The position numbers and the translations under genes are program-made. From positions 1 to 34,302 of the forward strand of contig NW_004086981.1 in the NCBI RefSeq assembly GCF_000220395.1: a stretch of DNA of 34,302 nt, given 5' to 3'. The notes beneath the pieces were generated by a model, which was not told the DNA's origin, did not search any database, and saw only the letters and a list, made by a program, of their open reading frames with translations. Source of the stretch: Ichthyophthirius multifiliis. Its lineage: Eukaryota; Ciliophora; Oligohymenophorea; Hymenostomatida. Shown piece after piece: positions 1 to 12,236 of this stretch. Within the stretch, counting starts at the first letter, position 1; every line of letters starts with the position of its first letter.

Positions 1-48
<48 letters not shown>

Positions 49-59
49 TATAAATAAAG
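1..59 (+). other. 3' part of an intron with a (TA)n tract
   Basis: Positions 10-45 are a pure TA run. The stretch ends in AG at 58-59 immediately before the kinase exon, so it is the 3' part of an intron of the kinase gene. The donor lies outside the window. Confidence 0.75.
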
Positions 60-629
60 GTCATGGAAAAGCAGTAGATTGGTGGACTCTTGGAGTTTTA
101 ATTTATGAACTAAATGCTGGAATTGATCCTTTTTCAGATGAAGATCCAATGGCAATTTATTAAAAAATTTTAAAAGGAAAAATTAAATTTCCTAGAAATT
201 TTGATAAGTATTTTTTTTTTTTTTTTTTTACAAGAAAATAAATAATTTTGAAATTATAATTGAACCTATTAATAATAAATTAAAAAAAAAAAAAAAAGAA
301 ATGCAAAATCTTTAGTTAAACATTTACTTGTGGCTGATTTATCAAAAAGATATGGAAATTTAAAAAATGGAGCTGATGATATTAAAAATCATAGATGGTT
401 TAATAATATTGATTGGAATTTACTTTTATAAAAAAAATTGTTCCTAATTATAAACCAGTTATTAAGTAAAAATAAAATTATATCTTTTTAAATAAATAAT
501 AATAATAATTTATTTTAATTGTCTTTTAAAAGATCTCCCAATGATACTTCTAATTTCTCCTCTTACCCTGAAAGTGAAACTAATGCCCCAGCTCTTAAAC
601 CAGCTGATGATCCGTTTTTAGATTGGTGA
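60..629 (+). CDS. cAMP-dependent protein kinase catalytic subunit, C-terminal part (5' end outside window)
   Basis: Exons 60-207, 299-465 and 533-629 give the last 137 codons or so of an AGC-family Ser/Thr kinase. The fragment starts after the catalytic loop with [18 protein letters not shown] (kinase subdomain IX), continues with the PKA-type block [20 protein letters not shown], then the C-tail NDTSNF, and stops at TGA directly after FLDW. Ending right after an FxxF-like hydrophobic motif is typical of PKA catalytic subunits and separates it from PKB/PKC, which extend further. Introns 208-298 and 466-532 are GT...AG and in phase. Between LLLQKK and IVPNYKP the frame needs one extra base at an A8 run (430-437), probably a sequence error. 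The ATP-binding lobe and activation loop lie upstream. The family phosphorylates ciliary dynein-associated proteins in ciliates; the identification is firm, the isoform is not. Confidence 0.9.
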
Positions 630-1990
630 GTTTATCATGTATAGTTTATTATTATTAATTTAAAATATATAAATATGTATTAATTTTTATTTTATTTTTA
701 ATATTAATTTTAGTTTTTAAAATTAATTATTTTTTATTTTTTGTTTATTAAAAATTTTATAATTAATATTGTTTATATTTTTTTCTTTTCTTTTTATATA
801 TAAATTTTTGTATTATATGCTTATTTATAAAATAAAAAACAAAGCTTATATACAGTTAATTAAAAATAATACTTCTATGTAAAATTTTAACTAAATATCT
901 ATAAGTTATATTATTATTATAATAAATCTATTATAATTTTAACTAACGTATAAATTTAGATTTTATAATTATTATTATTAATATCTAAATAGACAGACCA
1001 ATTACTAAAAAAAAAAATTTTATTGATGTTACTTTACATTAATTATATACTATAAAATTATTTTTTTTTATATTCCTTGAAGAAATTTGTATATATATAA
1101 AAATTTCATGCTTTTATTATATAAGAACAACTAAAAGTTAAATTTATATTTAATTATTTCATAAAAACAATATAAATGATATAAAATTCTCTTTTTTGTT
1201 AATTATTTTATAATATTGTACTCGAATATAAATAATATATTATTAATATATATAATTTATTTAATATATTTTTTGTTTTTCATTATATTAATATTTTTAT
1301 AAAAAAGAAATTATTAAGTAATTGTAACAATGAATTTTAATTTATTTTACTTTTAAATTTTTTTATTTAAATCATTTAATAAATATATATTTTAAATGAA
1401 GGAATAAGTTATCATTTTACATAAAATATTTATTTATTTACATTTTCTTTTATTTTTTAAAAAAATATTTTTCTTTTAATAATCAAAAGTTTTATCTTAA
1501 ATATATTTATCTATTATTATTTTTATATTTATTTATTATAAATTTTTTTATTTTCAAAAAATTAAATATATATATAAAAAAAGCATAATTAATATATATT
1601 TTTTTCTTATAATCTAATTTATTATAAATATAATTAATAACATTAATATTAATTAATTTTTTTACTAAATTTCTCTCTTTTTAAATAAAATATTATTGTA
1701 TTATTATTTTAATATATCTATGATATATAAAGTATTATAATACATTATTAATTATTACTAATATATTAAAAACAAAAACTATTAATTTAATGATATAAAT
1801 AAACAATTAATAAATATATTTTATATATAATTTTAATATAAATAAATAATTATAAAATATTCAATAGTATATAGAAGTATATTTAAATTAAAATAATAAA
1901 ATAAAATTTATAAATGTTTATTTTATTATTTTAATAATTATAATTATATTATTTTTATATATATAACATTATATATGGAAAAAAGAAAAA
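630..1990. other. Intergenic A/T-rich spacer between two convergent gene ends
   Basis: About 1.36 kb between the TGA of the kinase gene (+) and the TGA of the next gene (-). It is nearly all A and T, with no reading frame of coding-like composition on either strand and no recognisable RNA gene. Both 3' untranslated regions must lie here; no poly(A) signal can be singled out in such sequence. Confidence 0.7.
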
Positions 1991-4182
1991 TCAATAATAA
2001 GTAACTGAACAAAAAGACTACTATTTATTTGCTTTTTCTTTTATTAAAGATTCATTAGTTTTTAAAATTCTCTTATTTTCAAAAATTTGACTATATGTAT
2101 TACTTATGTGTATTTTAGAATTATTTTATTATTTTTTAAAGTTTTTATTCTAATCTTTAAAAAGTTCTAAACTTTAATTTCTATTATTGTTTCCAATACC
2201 ATAATCTAATTTATAATTATTATAATTCAATTTAGTACTTTAAGGAGATATAAGGCTATTAAATTTGCAAGTATTATCTAAAGATTTTTATGAGCTTAAT
2301 TTAAAAGAAGAATGTATAATATTTGGATGAAAAGTACAAGCTTATAATTCTTTTTATTATTTTTCAATTTATAATTACTATACTTTTTAAATTTTTAACT
2401 AATTCCATATATTATTTCTTTCAGAAGATGAATAGTCAAGCAAGTTTTTTTTTTTAATGCAAATTAATTACTTATTCGGAATTTCTTCTAGTATATTAGT
2501 TTGAATTTTATTCAGATTTATTTTTGTTTGTTAGGTTTATATTAATATTATTTTAATAATAATTTTCTTTTAAATTATTGTTTTTTTTTAATGACTTTCA
2601 TTATTAATTTACTTATTTAATAATTAATTATTATTTATATTTTAAATATATTATCCATTATTATTGATACTTTAATTAATATTATTAGGACTTTAAGTTT
2701 TTGTTAAAATTAAATATTTTTAATTTGTATAAACAAAAGTATGCTATTATCTTTAAATGAAGCTTTATTATAAACTTTCTTTAGTCAAGTTATAACTTAT
2801 ATTTTATTTTTAAAAATCAGAATTTTGTTTTTTATTATAATTAAATGAATTTTGAGTTATTAAATAATCACTTTTATTAGATGTTTATTCATTTTTTTTA
2901 TTACAAAAAGAGTTATAATCTTATTAATTATAATTATTTTTTTATAAATTCTAAATTTATTATTTTTATGATTCGAATTTTTATAAAGGTTTAAAACCAA
3001 TATTTTTTTTTAGTTTATATATTTTTAAGAATTTTATTTATATGAATATTTACTTTTATCTAATTAAAAAGAACTTGTATTTTGAAAATCTGAATAAATA
3101 TGATTTTAAGTTTTTTAAGACTTTTATTTATCTTAAAGTTAATTAAAGGATTATATTTTTTAATTAACTTTATAGTATAAAACCTATTTTGCATTATTAT
3201 AAGTTGATTGATTATTTATTTCTTAATTAGATTATTGTAATGTATTATTTTATTCCTTTTTACAATTATCAAGTTTAATATACACTTATTTAGGGCTTTA
3301 ATTATAACTTAATACATTGAATGAGTTTTGTTTTATATTTTCTTGCTATCTATTATATTTTTCTTTTATTTATTAATGATTGTTATTATTTTCATTTTCT
3401 TAATCATTTAAACCTTTTTTTTTTTATTAAATATATATTTAATTATTATTTATTTTATATACTATAGTTTATTTGTTTTTTATATGCAAAATTAAAATTG
3501 TTTTGCTTTTAATTTTATTTTTAAGATTAATCTGTAAATTAACCTTTTGATACTTTTTAAATATGTTTTTAACTTTAATTTATTAAATAGTCTTAATGTC
3601 TATTATTAAAAATCTATATTTTAAAAAATTAAATGAATATTATTATTTTATTTTTTTATAAATTATTTATATAAACATGCTTTATTTAAATTTGTTAATT
3701 ATTTATAATATTTTCTTTTTGCTTTTAAGGGTTAATTTAGTATTTTAAATTTATATTTTCAGTTGAATTATTCTTAAATTATTAAATATTTTCTATTTGT
3801 AATTCTTACTTTTTTTAATCAATAATATCAAAGATATAATTATAATATTTTTTACTTTTTCATATATATTACTCAATTTGTTTTGATTTTCTTTCAGTAT
3901 TTTTTATATTTATTTAATATTTTAAAGACTTGATATAAAATTTTATTTTTATTAATTGAGGTTTTTTTAATTTGAAATATTTATTATTTATGACTATATC
4001 ATATCATCGTCGTTAGGAAATGAACTATATTCATCTTTTTCTGGAGCTTCAGATATACTTTATATATGATTATATTCTAAAATATTTTATAAATCTTATT
4101 CTTTTTATTATATTCAAATTAAAAATATATTTATAATATTACAAGAATTAAGTTCTTAATTGTTAAAATTTATAGTAAACAT
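1991..4182 (-). CDS. Asn/Gln/Lys-rich protein with a CTFxPxI-type motif, function unknown
   Basis: Reading TAA/TAG as Gln gives five exons: 4182-4143, 4100-3856, 3808-3463, 3413-3054 and 2919-1991, total 1920 nt (639 aa plus TGA). The ATG at 4182 gives MFTINFNNQELNSQQDLQN. Introns 4142-4101, 3855-3809 and 3462-3414 are 42-49 nt, GT...AG, and each restores the frame. The fourth (3053-2920) is less certain: a one-base indel at a nearby A9 run would also work. The protein is low complexity, with acidic FPNDDDM near the N-terminus. The C-terminal third has SSSERNNIWNQL followed by KELQACTFHPNI. This resembles the 'ERL...CTFxPxI' pattern found in many ciliate and trypanosomatid proteins, though the match is from memory. 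No enzyme motif or membrane segment is seen. Confidence 0.65.
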
Positions 4183-4669
4183 TATTTATAAAAGAATTTT
4201 TTTTTTTTGTTTAATATACAAAAAAATATTCTTATAAAATTCAAATGAATTATTTTTAAATATTTAGAAAAATTGTTAAAATTAAAAGTATATTTTGAAA
4301 AAAAAAAAATATTATAAAAATAATTAAAAAATTTAATATTTTATTGCGTAAATAATTAAAAAATATATTTGATTTAATAAAAAAAAAATCAAAAAAAATA
4401 TAATATTATAATATACAATAAAATATAAAAATGGTAGATAAAATATGTTTAAAAATAAAATATAAGAATATGAATATATATATAAATATATATATATATT
4501 TAATAATATATAAAACTATGAATATTTTATTTATTTTTAAAAATTTAACAATTAATTTCAATATAATTTTATATAAAAAAAGCAAGTAAGTAAGCAAAAA
4601 TATCTGTTTAAAAATAAATAATATACAAAAATATAAATAAAAAGTCTATAGATATTATAAATTAATTAA
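4183..4669. promoter_or_regulatory. Divergent intergenic region (bidirectional promoter candidate)
   Basis: This 487-bp spacer separates two divergently transcribed genes (starts at 4182 on - and 4670 on +), so both promoters must lie in or near it. It is A/T simple sequence with A8-A11 runs and a TA-rich patch at about 4476-4500. No specific motif can be named. Confidence 0.45.
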
Positions 4670-5826
4670 ATGAATAATAATATTTAAAATTATTAAAACT
4701 ATTGTAAATAAAAAAAATAGTTTTCTTTAATTTAACTACCTTTACATGAATAGCCAAATTCTCATAAAAATAATTATTTTAATATTTCTTCGTATACAAT
4801 CTATCATAGAAATAATAAATTCTAGTAAAATTTTTAGAAATAAGTTTAGCTCGATAAATTTCAGACAGCAATAAATTTTTTTTCGCAAAAATAAAGTTAA
4901 TAGCCTTATTTATAAGTAAATTAGTTTTTCTAAAATTTAGAATAATAATCTTCTTCTAAAAATAGCCTTTAAGAAATCCTAAAATTATAGTATGCTTCAA
5001 AAGATATTATTGCAAATAGATTAAACTAGTTGAAATAACATAATTAAAATTTAAGAAAAAACAAATTAAAAAATCAACTAATAATAAATCAAAATAAGTA
5101 ATCTTAAGATTTTAATAAAAATTAATAAGAAATTATTTAAAAAAGTCAAGAATTAAGTATTAAAAAAAAAAAATCAGAAGATTTTTAAAAAAGCGAAAAA
5201 AAGTAAAATATAATAAAAAATACAGATCATCTTAAAAATAATTATATACTTAAAAAAGCAAAATCTAATTATTTAAAAAGCTAAGAAAAATTATAATAAA
5301 AAGAAATTGAAGCAAATAAAAAATAGCAGAATAATAAAATTAACAAATAATTATAATTAATAAAAATTATTGATTAAAATTAACTGTAATTAAATAAACT
5401 AATAATAATAAGTATAGAATATGAAGCCCATAGAAATTACAAAAGTGATCCTAAATTAGCAAATAAAATGTATTTATAAAATCTATTAAATGTAATGTAA
5501 CCGATATCTAAAATAATAAAACTACTAAAAGATACAATTCCGAATATAAAATAAGTTTAAATAATTTATAGTTTAATAGATTAAATTTTGGATATTTGTG
5601 AAAAAAGCAAAAGTGGTTATTTATTAGTTATTTTTTATTTACTCTATGCAAATTTATGTTTTTAATATAGAGATTATGTAAAATCAATATTCTTAGCTAA
5701 AAAATGCAAAAACTTTTCATAATTATATGGATATTTATATATTAAAATTTAAGCATATGAATTACTAGGAAACTCATTTAATGAATTACATAAACATAAA
5801 ATTTCTTAACTATATTATATAAAGTA

Positions 5827-5870
<44 letters not shown>

Positions 5871-6883
5871 TTTTTTTATATTTATTAAAGAATGCTTAGA
5901 ATCAGTTGGTTAATAGATAATTAATGTTAAGAATTGTAAGCATATGATCTATTAGGTAAGGCTTTTTATTATTAAGGTGATATTCAAAAAGCTTATTATT
6001 TTCATAATAAAATGGTCATGGGTTAATTAGAAAATAAGTATATTAAATAGTTATCAAATATGTAATTAATGAATAGATAACATAATAATTAGAAGCTTAA
6101 TATTAAAATTTTAAAAAATGAAGATTAATAATAATAAATTGAGGAAAAAGAAGAAGATTTATTAATTAGTAGTTCAGAAGATGAATTTTAATTATAAACT
6201 AAGGAAGAAAATATTTTTTAAATTAGTGAAAAACAAACATAATTTGATCTTATATTTAGTAGTTTAAATAAGAATTAAAAAATAGAAAATACACAGAAAA
6301 TTAACATTGAAGACTACAATGAAATTATATAAAAAGAACTTGAATAAAAAAGAAAATAATTTACTAGTCAATCATATAATGATCGTTTAGTTTTAGCTAA
6401 AATAAAAAACTTAAAGTTGATAGAAAAAAAGAATTTAATATTCAAAATAAAATAAAGTCTATAAGTTATAACGTAAATGAAAATACTATTGGTAAAGCAG
6501 AATGTAAAATAGATAAAAATAGAAAAGAATATTTGGATCTTATTTTAGGAAAAACTAGTAAAATTATGGATATTAATAAAAAGTTTAGAATTAATCATTT
6601 AAGTCCAAATAGAAATATACTTAGTTATCATGAAGTCGAAGCTAAATATTTATTTGATAAAAATTATTCGTATTAATAACATTTTATACCTACTCTTGAT
6701 ATTTGGAATTGTAGAAATTTACATAAAGTTTTGGCTAAAATTATTAATGGGTTTAAAGGAATTTTGGATTAGATAAATTAAATTTTAGTAAATAATAATT
6801 GTAATAAGGAGATTTAATAAAATTAAAATAAATAAGAGAAATTTAAATTCGAATTCTTTAATAGAAACAGTTAATAATTATGA
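4670..6883 (+). CDS. TPR-like protein with Gln/Glu-rich middle, function unknown
   Basis: ATG at 4670 opens a frame beginning MNNNIQNYQNY. The first exon runs to 5823; intron 5824-5890 carries a (TA)n tract and is spliced in phase; the second exon ends at TGA 6881-6883. A frame change near 6400 is explained either by a 32-nt intron (6385-6416, GT...AG, in phase, giving about 704 aa) or by a one-base indel. The N-terminal part is N/Q/K-rich and possibly coiled. The middle has helical pairs: GYLLVIFYLLYANLCFQY, QAYELLGNSFNELHKHK, then after the intron QAYDLLGKAFYYQGDIQKAY. The last fits a tetratricopeptide consensus (LG..Y...G....A). Acidic EEKEEDLLISSSEDEF follows. The C-terminal 120 residues are globular (NHLSPNRNILSYHEVEAKY). 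The TPR call is moderate; partner and role are unknown. Confidence 0.65.
5829..5866. repeat. (TA)n tract inside an intron
   Basis: Uninterrupted TA dinucleotides, about 18 units, lie inside intron 5824-5890 of the TPR-like gene, between the donor and a T-rich stretch before the acceptor. Confidence 0.85.
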
Positions 6884-7533
6884 AATAATAAAAAAAAAAA
6901 CTATTTTTCTTAATTTTATTGTAATTTTTATTTACTTAATTATTATTGCTTTTTAAAAATAAATTTACTTTTTACTTAATTAATAATTTAAATAATAAAA
7001 AAATTTAATTTTTTAAATAAGTTATTGCTAATGAATAAATTATTTAAATCAAATATATATAAAATATAATTTTATTAAAAAAAGCATAAATTATATTATA
7101 TTTATAAATAAAAAAATATTTTAATACGATTTATTTGTAATAATTCTGATTAAAAAATAATAATTATGCAAAAGAAAGTAGTTTTTTTAAAAAAAAAAAT
7201 TAAAAAGAATAAAAAAAAAATGTAATAATAAAAAAAAATATTAAAAATATTTTTTATAAAATTTAATTTAAAGCAAAAATGTTTAAATAAAATCTTATAA
7301 AAAGTTTTTATAAAATAAAATATAAATTTATTATTAAAAAAATAGTAAAAATTCAGTAAATAATAATAAAAAATTAAAAAAATTAAAAAAAATATAAAAA
7401 ATTAACGAAAATTAATAAAATATGTAAAAAAATAAAACAAAAATAAAATAAATAAATATATATTTATATGGGTAAATATTAATCTTTAAATATTAATATT
7501 TATATAAAAAAAAAAATTATTTTTATCTAAAAA
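6884..7533. other. Intergenic A/T-rich spacer between tandem genes
   Basis: A 650-bp stretch between the TGA of the TPR-like gene and the ATG of the EF-hand gene, both on +. It holds only A/T simple sequence with A8-A10 runs. It must contain the terminator of one gene and the promoter of the next, but nothing specific is recognisable. Confidence 0.6.
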
Positions 7534-7848
7534 ATGTAAATAAATAATATTCAATAATTATAAAGCAATTCATTTGATTTTTAAAAATTGAATAAAAATA
7601 ATATCATAGTAAATAACATGATAAAACAAAATAATATGAGTAATCATAGAAATAAATTATATTATATATCGAAACAAATAAATTTTAATGAAGATAAATA
7701 ATAAAATAAAGTTTAAATATAATTTAAATCTAAAAAAAAAAAATAATCAAAACATACAGATTAATAAAATATTAACTTTTAATAAATCAAAATTATTCCA
7801 TAATAAATTATAAAATAAAACTCTATAAATTCTGAAAAAAAAAATTAA

Positions 7849-7896
<48 letters not shown>

Positions 7897-9619
7897 CTTA
7901 ATATTCATAATAAATATCATTCAAATAACTTAATATAAAATAAATCATCTGAAATTTAAATTAAAAAACTTAATTAGATTACTAAAACATATTCATACAA
8001 TCATTTAAATAAATATTTTAACGACAAAAATAAATTTAATTCTCATACTTAAACCTTAAATAATCTTAAATATATTGATAATAAAGTAATATTAAATAAA
8101 ATCGATTAAATTATAAATAATAATAATTTATCAATATAATAATAAATAGATAATTTAAAATAGTAAAGACTTAACGAATCAACTTTAAAAAATAGAAAGA
8201 AATCTTTTTAAGAAGGAAAAATTATACCTTAATAAAGTAAAAATATTCACTCAATAAGTAAAGAAATCGAATTAATCTAAAACTCTAATTAAAATTTAAG
8301 TATTAAATAAATGAAATAATTAGACTATGAATTACAAAGAAAAAAATTAAAACGAAAAACAATTTAAAATAATAATATAATTATTAAAAACAAGGAAGAC
8401 TTATAATAATAAGAATATTTAAAATAAAATAAATTTGATATTAAAATGCAAAAAACTTAATTTGATATTATTCAAGAAAATGGAATACTTAAATATATAT
8501 AAAATATTAACATTGATTGCGAATATATTCTATCAGAATATTTATATTAAGAATTGGATAAATTTGAGCAAATTAAAGTATTTAAAAATCATTTAGAAAT
8601 TGAAAAAATTGACTATAAAAAACTATTATATCAAACAGAAATCGAACTATCTAAGATTTTAATTCAAGAAAAGGATAAAAAATAACCTGAAGAAGAATAT
8701 TTATTATAATAAATATAAAAAATAGAAGAAATTCTAAAAAATAGTTTAAAATAAAGTTTTTATAAACTAAATATGGACTAAAGAGAGATTTTATTTGAAC
8801 TTTTTATCTCTATATTGCATTTATAGTAAAAGAAATTTATTTTAAACGAAAAAAAGAGACGAAACGAAATACAATAATGCCTAAAAAATACTGAAAATTC
8901 TGAGAAATATTTCGGAATCCAAATTTTCGGAGACATTTAAAAAGTGGAATATTTTCGTCAAAAAATCAGCGAAATCCTGTTTGAGAATGAAAAATTAGAA
9001 AAAAAACTGTAAAAATTTTACGATAAAAACTTAGAATTAAAAAAAACTATTGATAAACAAGAAAAATATAACAAATTTATAAAATCTTAGTTTTTTTAAA
9101 TAAACAAACAAAATATAAAACTAAAAGAAAGATACTAATAAAAATCGGAAGTTTTTTTTAAAAAAGTATAAACTTAATTAAATTCATAAATAATGTAAGA
9201 GGAAAATAACGAATATTTCAATCTTAAATCTATTTAAGATTTCTCATTTGAACAAAAAGATGAAAATGATACATATTCTCCTTTTTCATAAAATAATTAA
9301 AAAGATAAATATGATATAGAGTAAATTCTCAAAGAAACAGAACTTATAACTAAGGTTGATTGTCAGGAAGTAATGATTAAAGATATAAAAGAAGTACTAC
9401 CTGTTTTGTATTTTCATAAAGAATGCTAAACTGACACTAAAATAACGTAACCTATAAATCCAAAAAAAAATATAATGACTCAAACATATACAAATTTAAT
9501 AAACAACAAATTCGATCTAATATTAAATAATGAAAAATTAGATTAAATATATGATTAAGAATGTTTAAAATAAGAAATAAATACATATACATATATAATG
9601 AATAATAATAATTAATACT

Positions 9620-9661
<42 letters not shown>

Positions 9662-10273
9662 TTTAATAATAAAATGAATTACATTTTGAAAACAAAAACT
9701 ATTATTCTGAACATAATTATAATAATAGACCTTCTATTGTTAAAATTTTATAAGGGTTGTCTTTTTAGAAAAAATAAAAATAAATTTCTCTGAATGATCT
9801 TTAGCTTTTTTAGAAAAATTTGAATGTACTTATAGGATTTTTAAACCGAGATCAAAAAAAATGTTTTTTATAAGAAGAAATAGATTAATAAATTTAATAA
9901 TAATAAAATACTATATAAGGTAAAAAATAGTTAAGAAAAAACTCAATTTCGTTTTTATCGGAAGAAAACAATTAAGACAATAGATTAAATAATTAGTATA
10001 AATAACATACAAAAAGTAAATTTATTGTAAATGAAAGTCGTATATAAGAATATAATAATATTTCTAAATTTTATGAAGATTAATAAAAAAAACAAAATAA
10101 CTCATTAGAATCTAATCAAGATTATTTTAATAATAGCAATATTTTTTTTTCCAATTTGAATTCTGAAAATCTTAAAGAACTTTAATATTAAATTTTGTAA
10201 ATTGTCAAACTATATAACCTTGAAACTGAAAAATCAAACAATTATTAATAATCAATCTAGCATTTATTAGGAG

Positions 10274-10326
<53 letters not shown>

Positions 10327-11970
10327 CACTTTAATTTATAAATATAAATTATAAAGATTCTTTAATAATTATTCAATTTAACCTATAGAATGTTCAAACA
10401 TATTTAATAAACATAAAAAGAAACACATAAAAACATAGTAGAGACTTATTTTACTACATTTACATCTATTAGGTGGTTATTACCAAAAGAAATAGACTAA
10501 AATTTCGAGGAAGATTTAAATCCATAAGAATACTTAAAAAAGAAAATATAAAAAAAATTAAAAGAAAAACAATGTACTGGTATAAACAATAATACTTTAT
10601 AAGCATAAATTAAAACAAATGTAAAATTAAGCTAAAATGATAAAAAAGTACACTCAGGTATTGTTTTAACTCGAAAAATAAGAGAAATTATAATGCCTAA
10701 GAAATTAACTTAAATTTTGCCTTTAAAAAATGTTTTAAAGAACATAACTTATGTTTATGAAGAAAGAAATAAATTAATCCAGGAAGGAAAAATATAATCC
10801 GATTTAGAACTTTCAATTTTATTTTTTAACAAATTTATAAAAACCTACGGTTTTAAAAATGTTGCTGAATAAAAATTCCTATATTTTTTAATGAATGTAC
10901 TTAATTATTTATAAATATACAGAATTTTCATCTTTGCAAAGCTAATAAATATACTTCCTAATCAAAAAGAAAACTATACTGTAGATGAAATGGATAAATT
11001 CATGTAAGGATGGTATTATATAACCTAAGTTTCCAATATGGGATCATCAATTCCTTATAACGAATAAGATTCGAAAATATATGTTCATTACTTGAGAGCA
11101 TTAGATTATTTAAAAGTTAAATTAGAAGGTGTTTTATAATATTAAGATATATAAGAATTAAAAGTTTTCATTGAAAATAATAAAGAAAATGATTTTAAAG
11201 GAAACAAAGTTATCGATTTAGATATTTTTTTAGTTAATGTATTAAATAAATATAGTCAAGCAGTTAAATAAACTAAAGAATTTGTAAAAAATGCATTTTT
11301 TGCATGTGATTTGGATGGAAATGGTAGTATTAATTTAAACGAATTTTTAACATTGTTTCGCTTTTTGGAAAGCGATAAATTTATTATTACAAAAGTATTA
11401 AAAATGTTTGAGGAATATTCAGATAATATAAACGGAGAAGATGAAATAAGTCTATCTTTTGATAAGTTTACAAGTTTATGTTTACAAAACTAACTTTTTT
11501 TTGAAAAAACCTAAAGAAAATTTATTGATATATATGAAGAATATGAAGTTGAATAAAAATTTTAAGAGTTTAAAAATAATTGGAAAGAGGAAAAATAAAG
11601 TGTCTTATTTAAAATTGATAATCTAAAACCTTATATTGAAAAAAAAACATTTAAAAAATGGAAAGAAATTGTCTTTAAACTACAAGAAAGAATTTTTAAA
11701 AAATATTAAGTTTTTAACGATTAAGAAAGCTTAAATTAATAAAAAAAAGATGACGATGATGAAGATAATAGAAAAGAAATTTAAAGAATAACATAAAAAG
11801 ATTATTTGTCAATTTAAATGTCCATTTTGATTGCTCATAAATTACTTGTTTGTGAATTATAAAGATTAATTGATGTAGGTTAAAATGAAGAATTAAATTA
11901 CGTAGATGATGAAAATGAAAATATTAATAATAATTGTAATTTTTATGATGATAATTAATTAAATATGTGA
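7534..11970 (+). CDS. Large coiled-coil protein with C-terminal EF-hand (1450 aa)
   Basis: Two exons, 7534-10272 (913 codons) and 10357-11970, joined at a phase-0 GT...AG intron with a (TA)n tract; both lengths are multiples of three. Residues 1-250 are N/Q-rich with an Asn16 tract. About 250-570 is K/E/L/Q-rich and probably coiled coil (e.g. ENEKLEKKLQKFYDKNLELK). About 690-715 has a Gln13 tract. The second exon is better conserved in character: TYFTTFTSIRWLLPKEID, then MPKKLTQILPLKNVLKNITY, then YGFKNVAEQKFLYFL. Residues 1231-1243 read DLDGNGSINLNEF, a complete EF-hand loop with Asp1, Asp3, Asn5, Ser7 and Glu12, so one functional Ca2+ site is likely. A second, degenerate hand may follow (EEYSDNINGEDEISLSF). 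The tail is acidic. No signal peptide or transmembrane segment is evident. I do not recognise the family. Confidence 0.8.
7849..7896 (+). repeat. (AAT)16 coding repeat, poly-Asn
   Basis: Sixteen AAT triplets in frame with the ATG at 7534 encode Asn16, about residues 106-121 of the EF-hand protein. Confidence 0.85.
9622..9660 (+). repeat. (TAA)13 coding repeat, poly-Gln
   Basis: Thirteen TAA triplets in frame with 7534 encode Gln13 under the ciliate code, followed by Phe and three more Gln. It is the same trinucleotide as the poly-Asn tract at 7849, read in a different frame. Confidence 0.85.
10273..10356 (+). other. Intron of the EF-hand gene with a (TA)n tract
   Basis: Begins GTAAATAT and ends TATAAAG. 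It contains about 45 nt of TA repeat right after the donor, and its 84 nt split the gene in phase 0. Removing it joins two frames that are each open for hundreds of codons. Confidence 0.85.
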
Positions 11971-12146
11971 AAAAATTGATTTTTAATTAAATATGTGAAA
12001 AATTTTAATTTTAATTTTTATTATATTTTATATTTATAATTATTATTACTGTTTTTTTTTTTTTTTTTATTATATATTTTATTTTTATTTTAAAATTTTT
12101 AATTAAATTTATCTCTTTATTTTTTCAGTTTAATAAAATAATAATA

Positions 12147-12216
<70 letters not shown>

Positions 12217-12236
12217 ATAATTTAACAATAAAAATT
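11971..12236. promoter_or_regulatory. Short spacer upstream of the channel gene, with T-tract and (TA)n
   Basis: A 266-bp spacer between the EF-hand gene and the channel gene (tandem, +). An imperfect direct repeat (TTAATTAAATATGTGAAAAA type) overlaps the stop at about 11955-12003. A T18 tract (about 12053-12070) and a TA run (12150-12204) follow. The terminator and the channel promoter must both fit here; no motif is assignable. Confidence 0.5.
12150..12204. repeat. (TA)n tract upstream of the channel gene
   Basis: About 27 uninterrupted TA units ending 32 bp before the ATG at 12237. It is one of the few long TA runs here that is not inside an intron. Confidence 0.85.

Noticed and set aside
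4406-4597. 63-codon hydrophobic open frame on the minus strand
   Set aside because: Only I/L/Y/F/K from A/T simple sequence in a divergent promoter region, with no conserved character.
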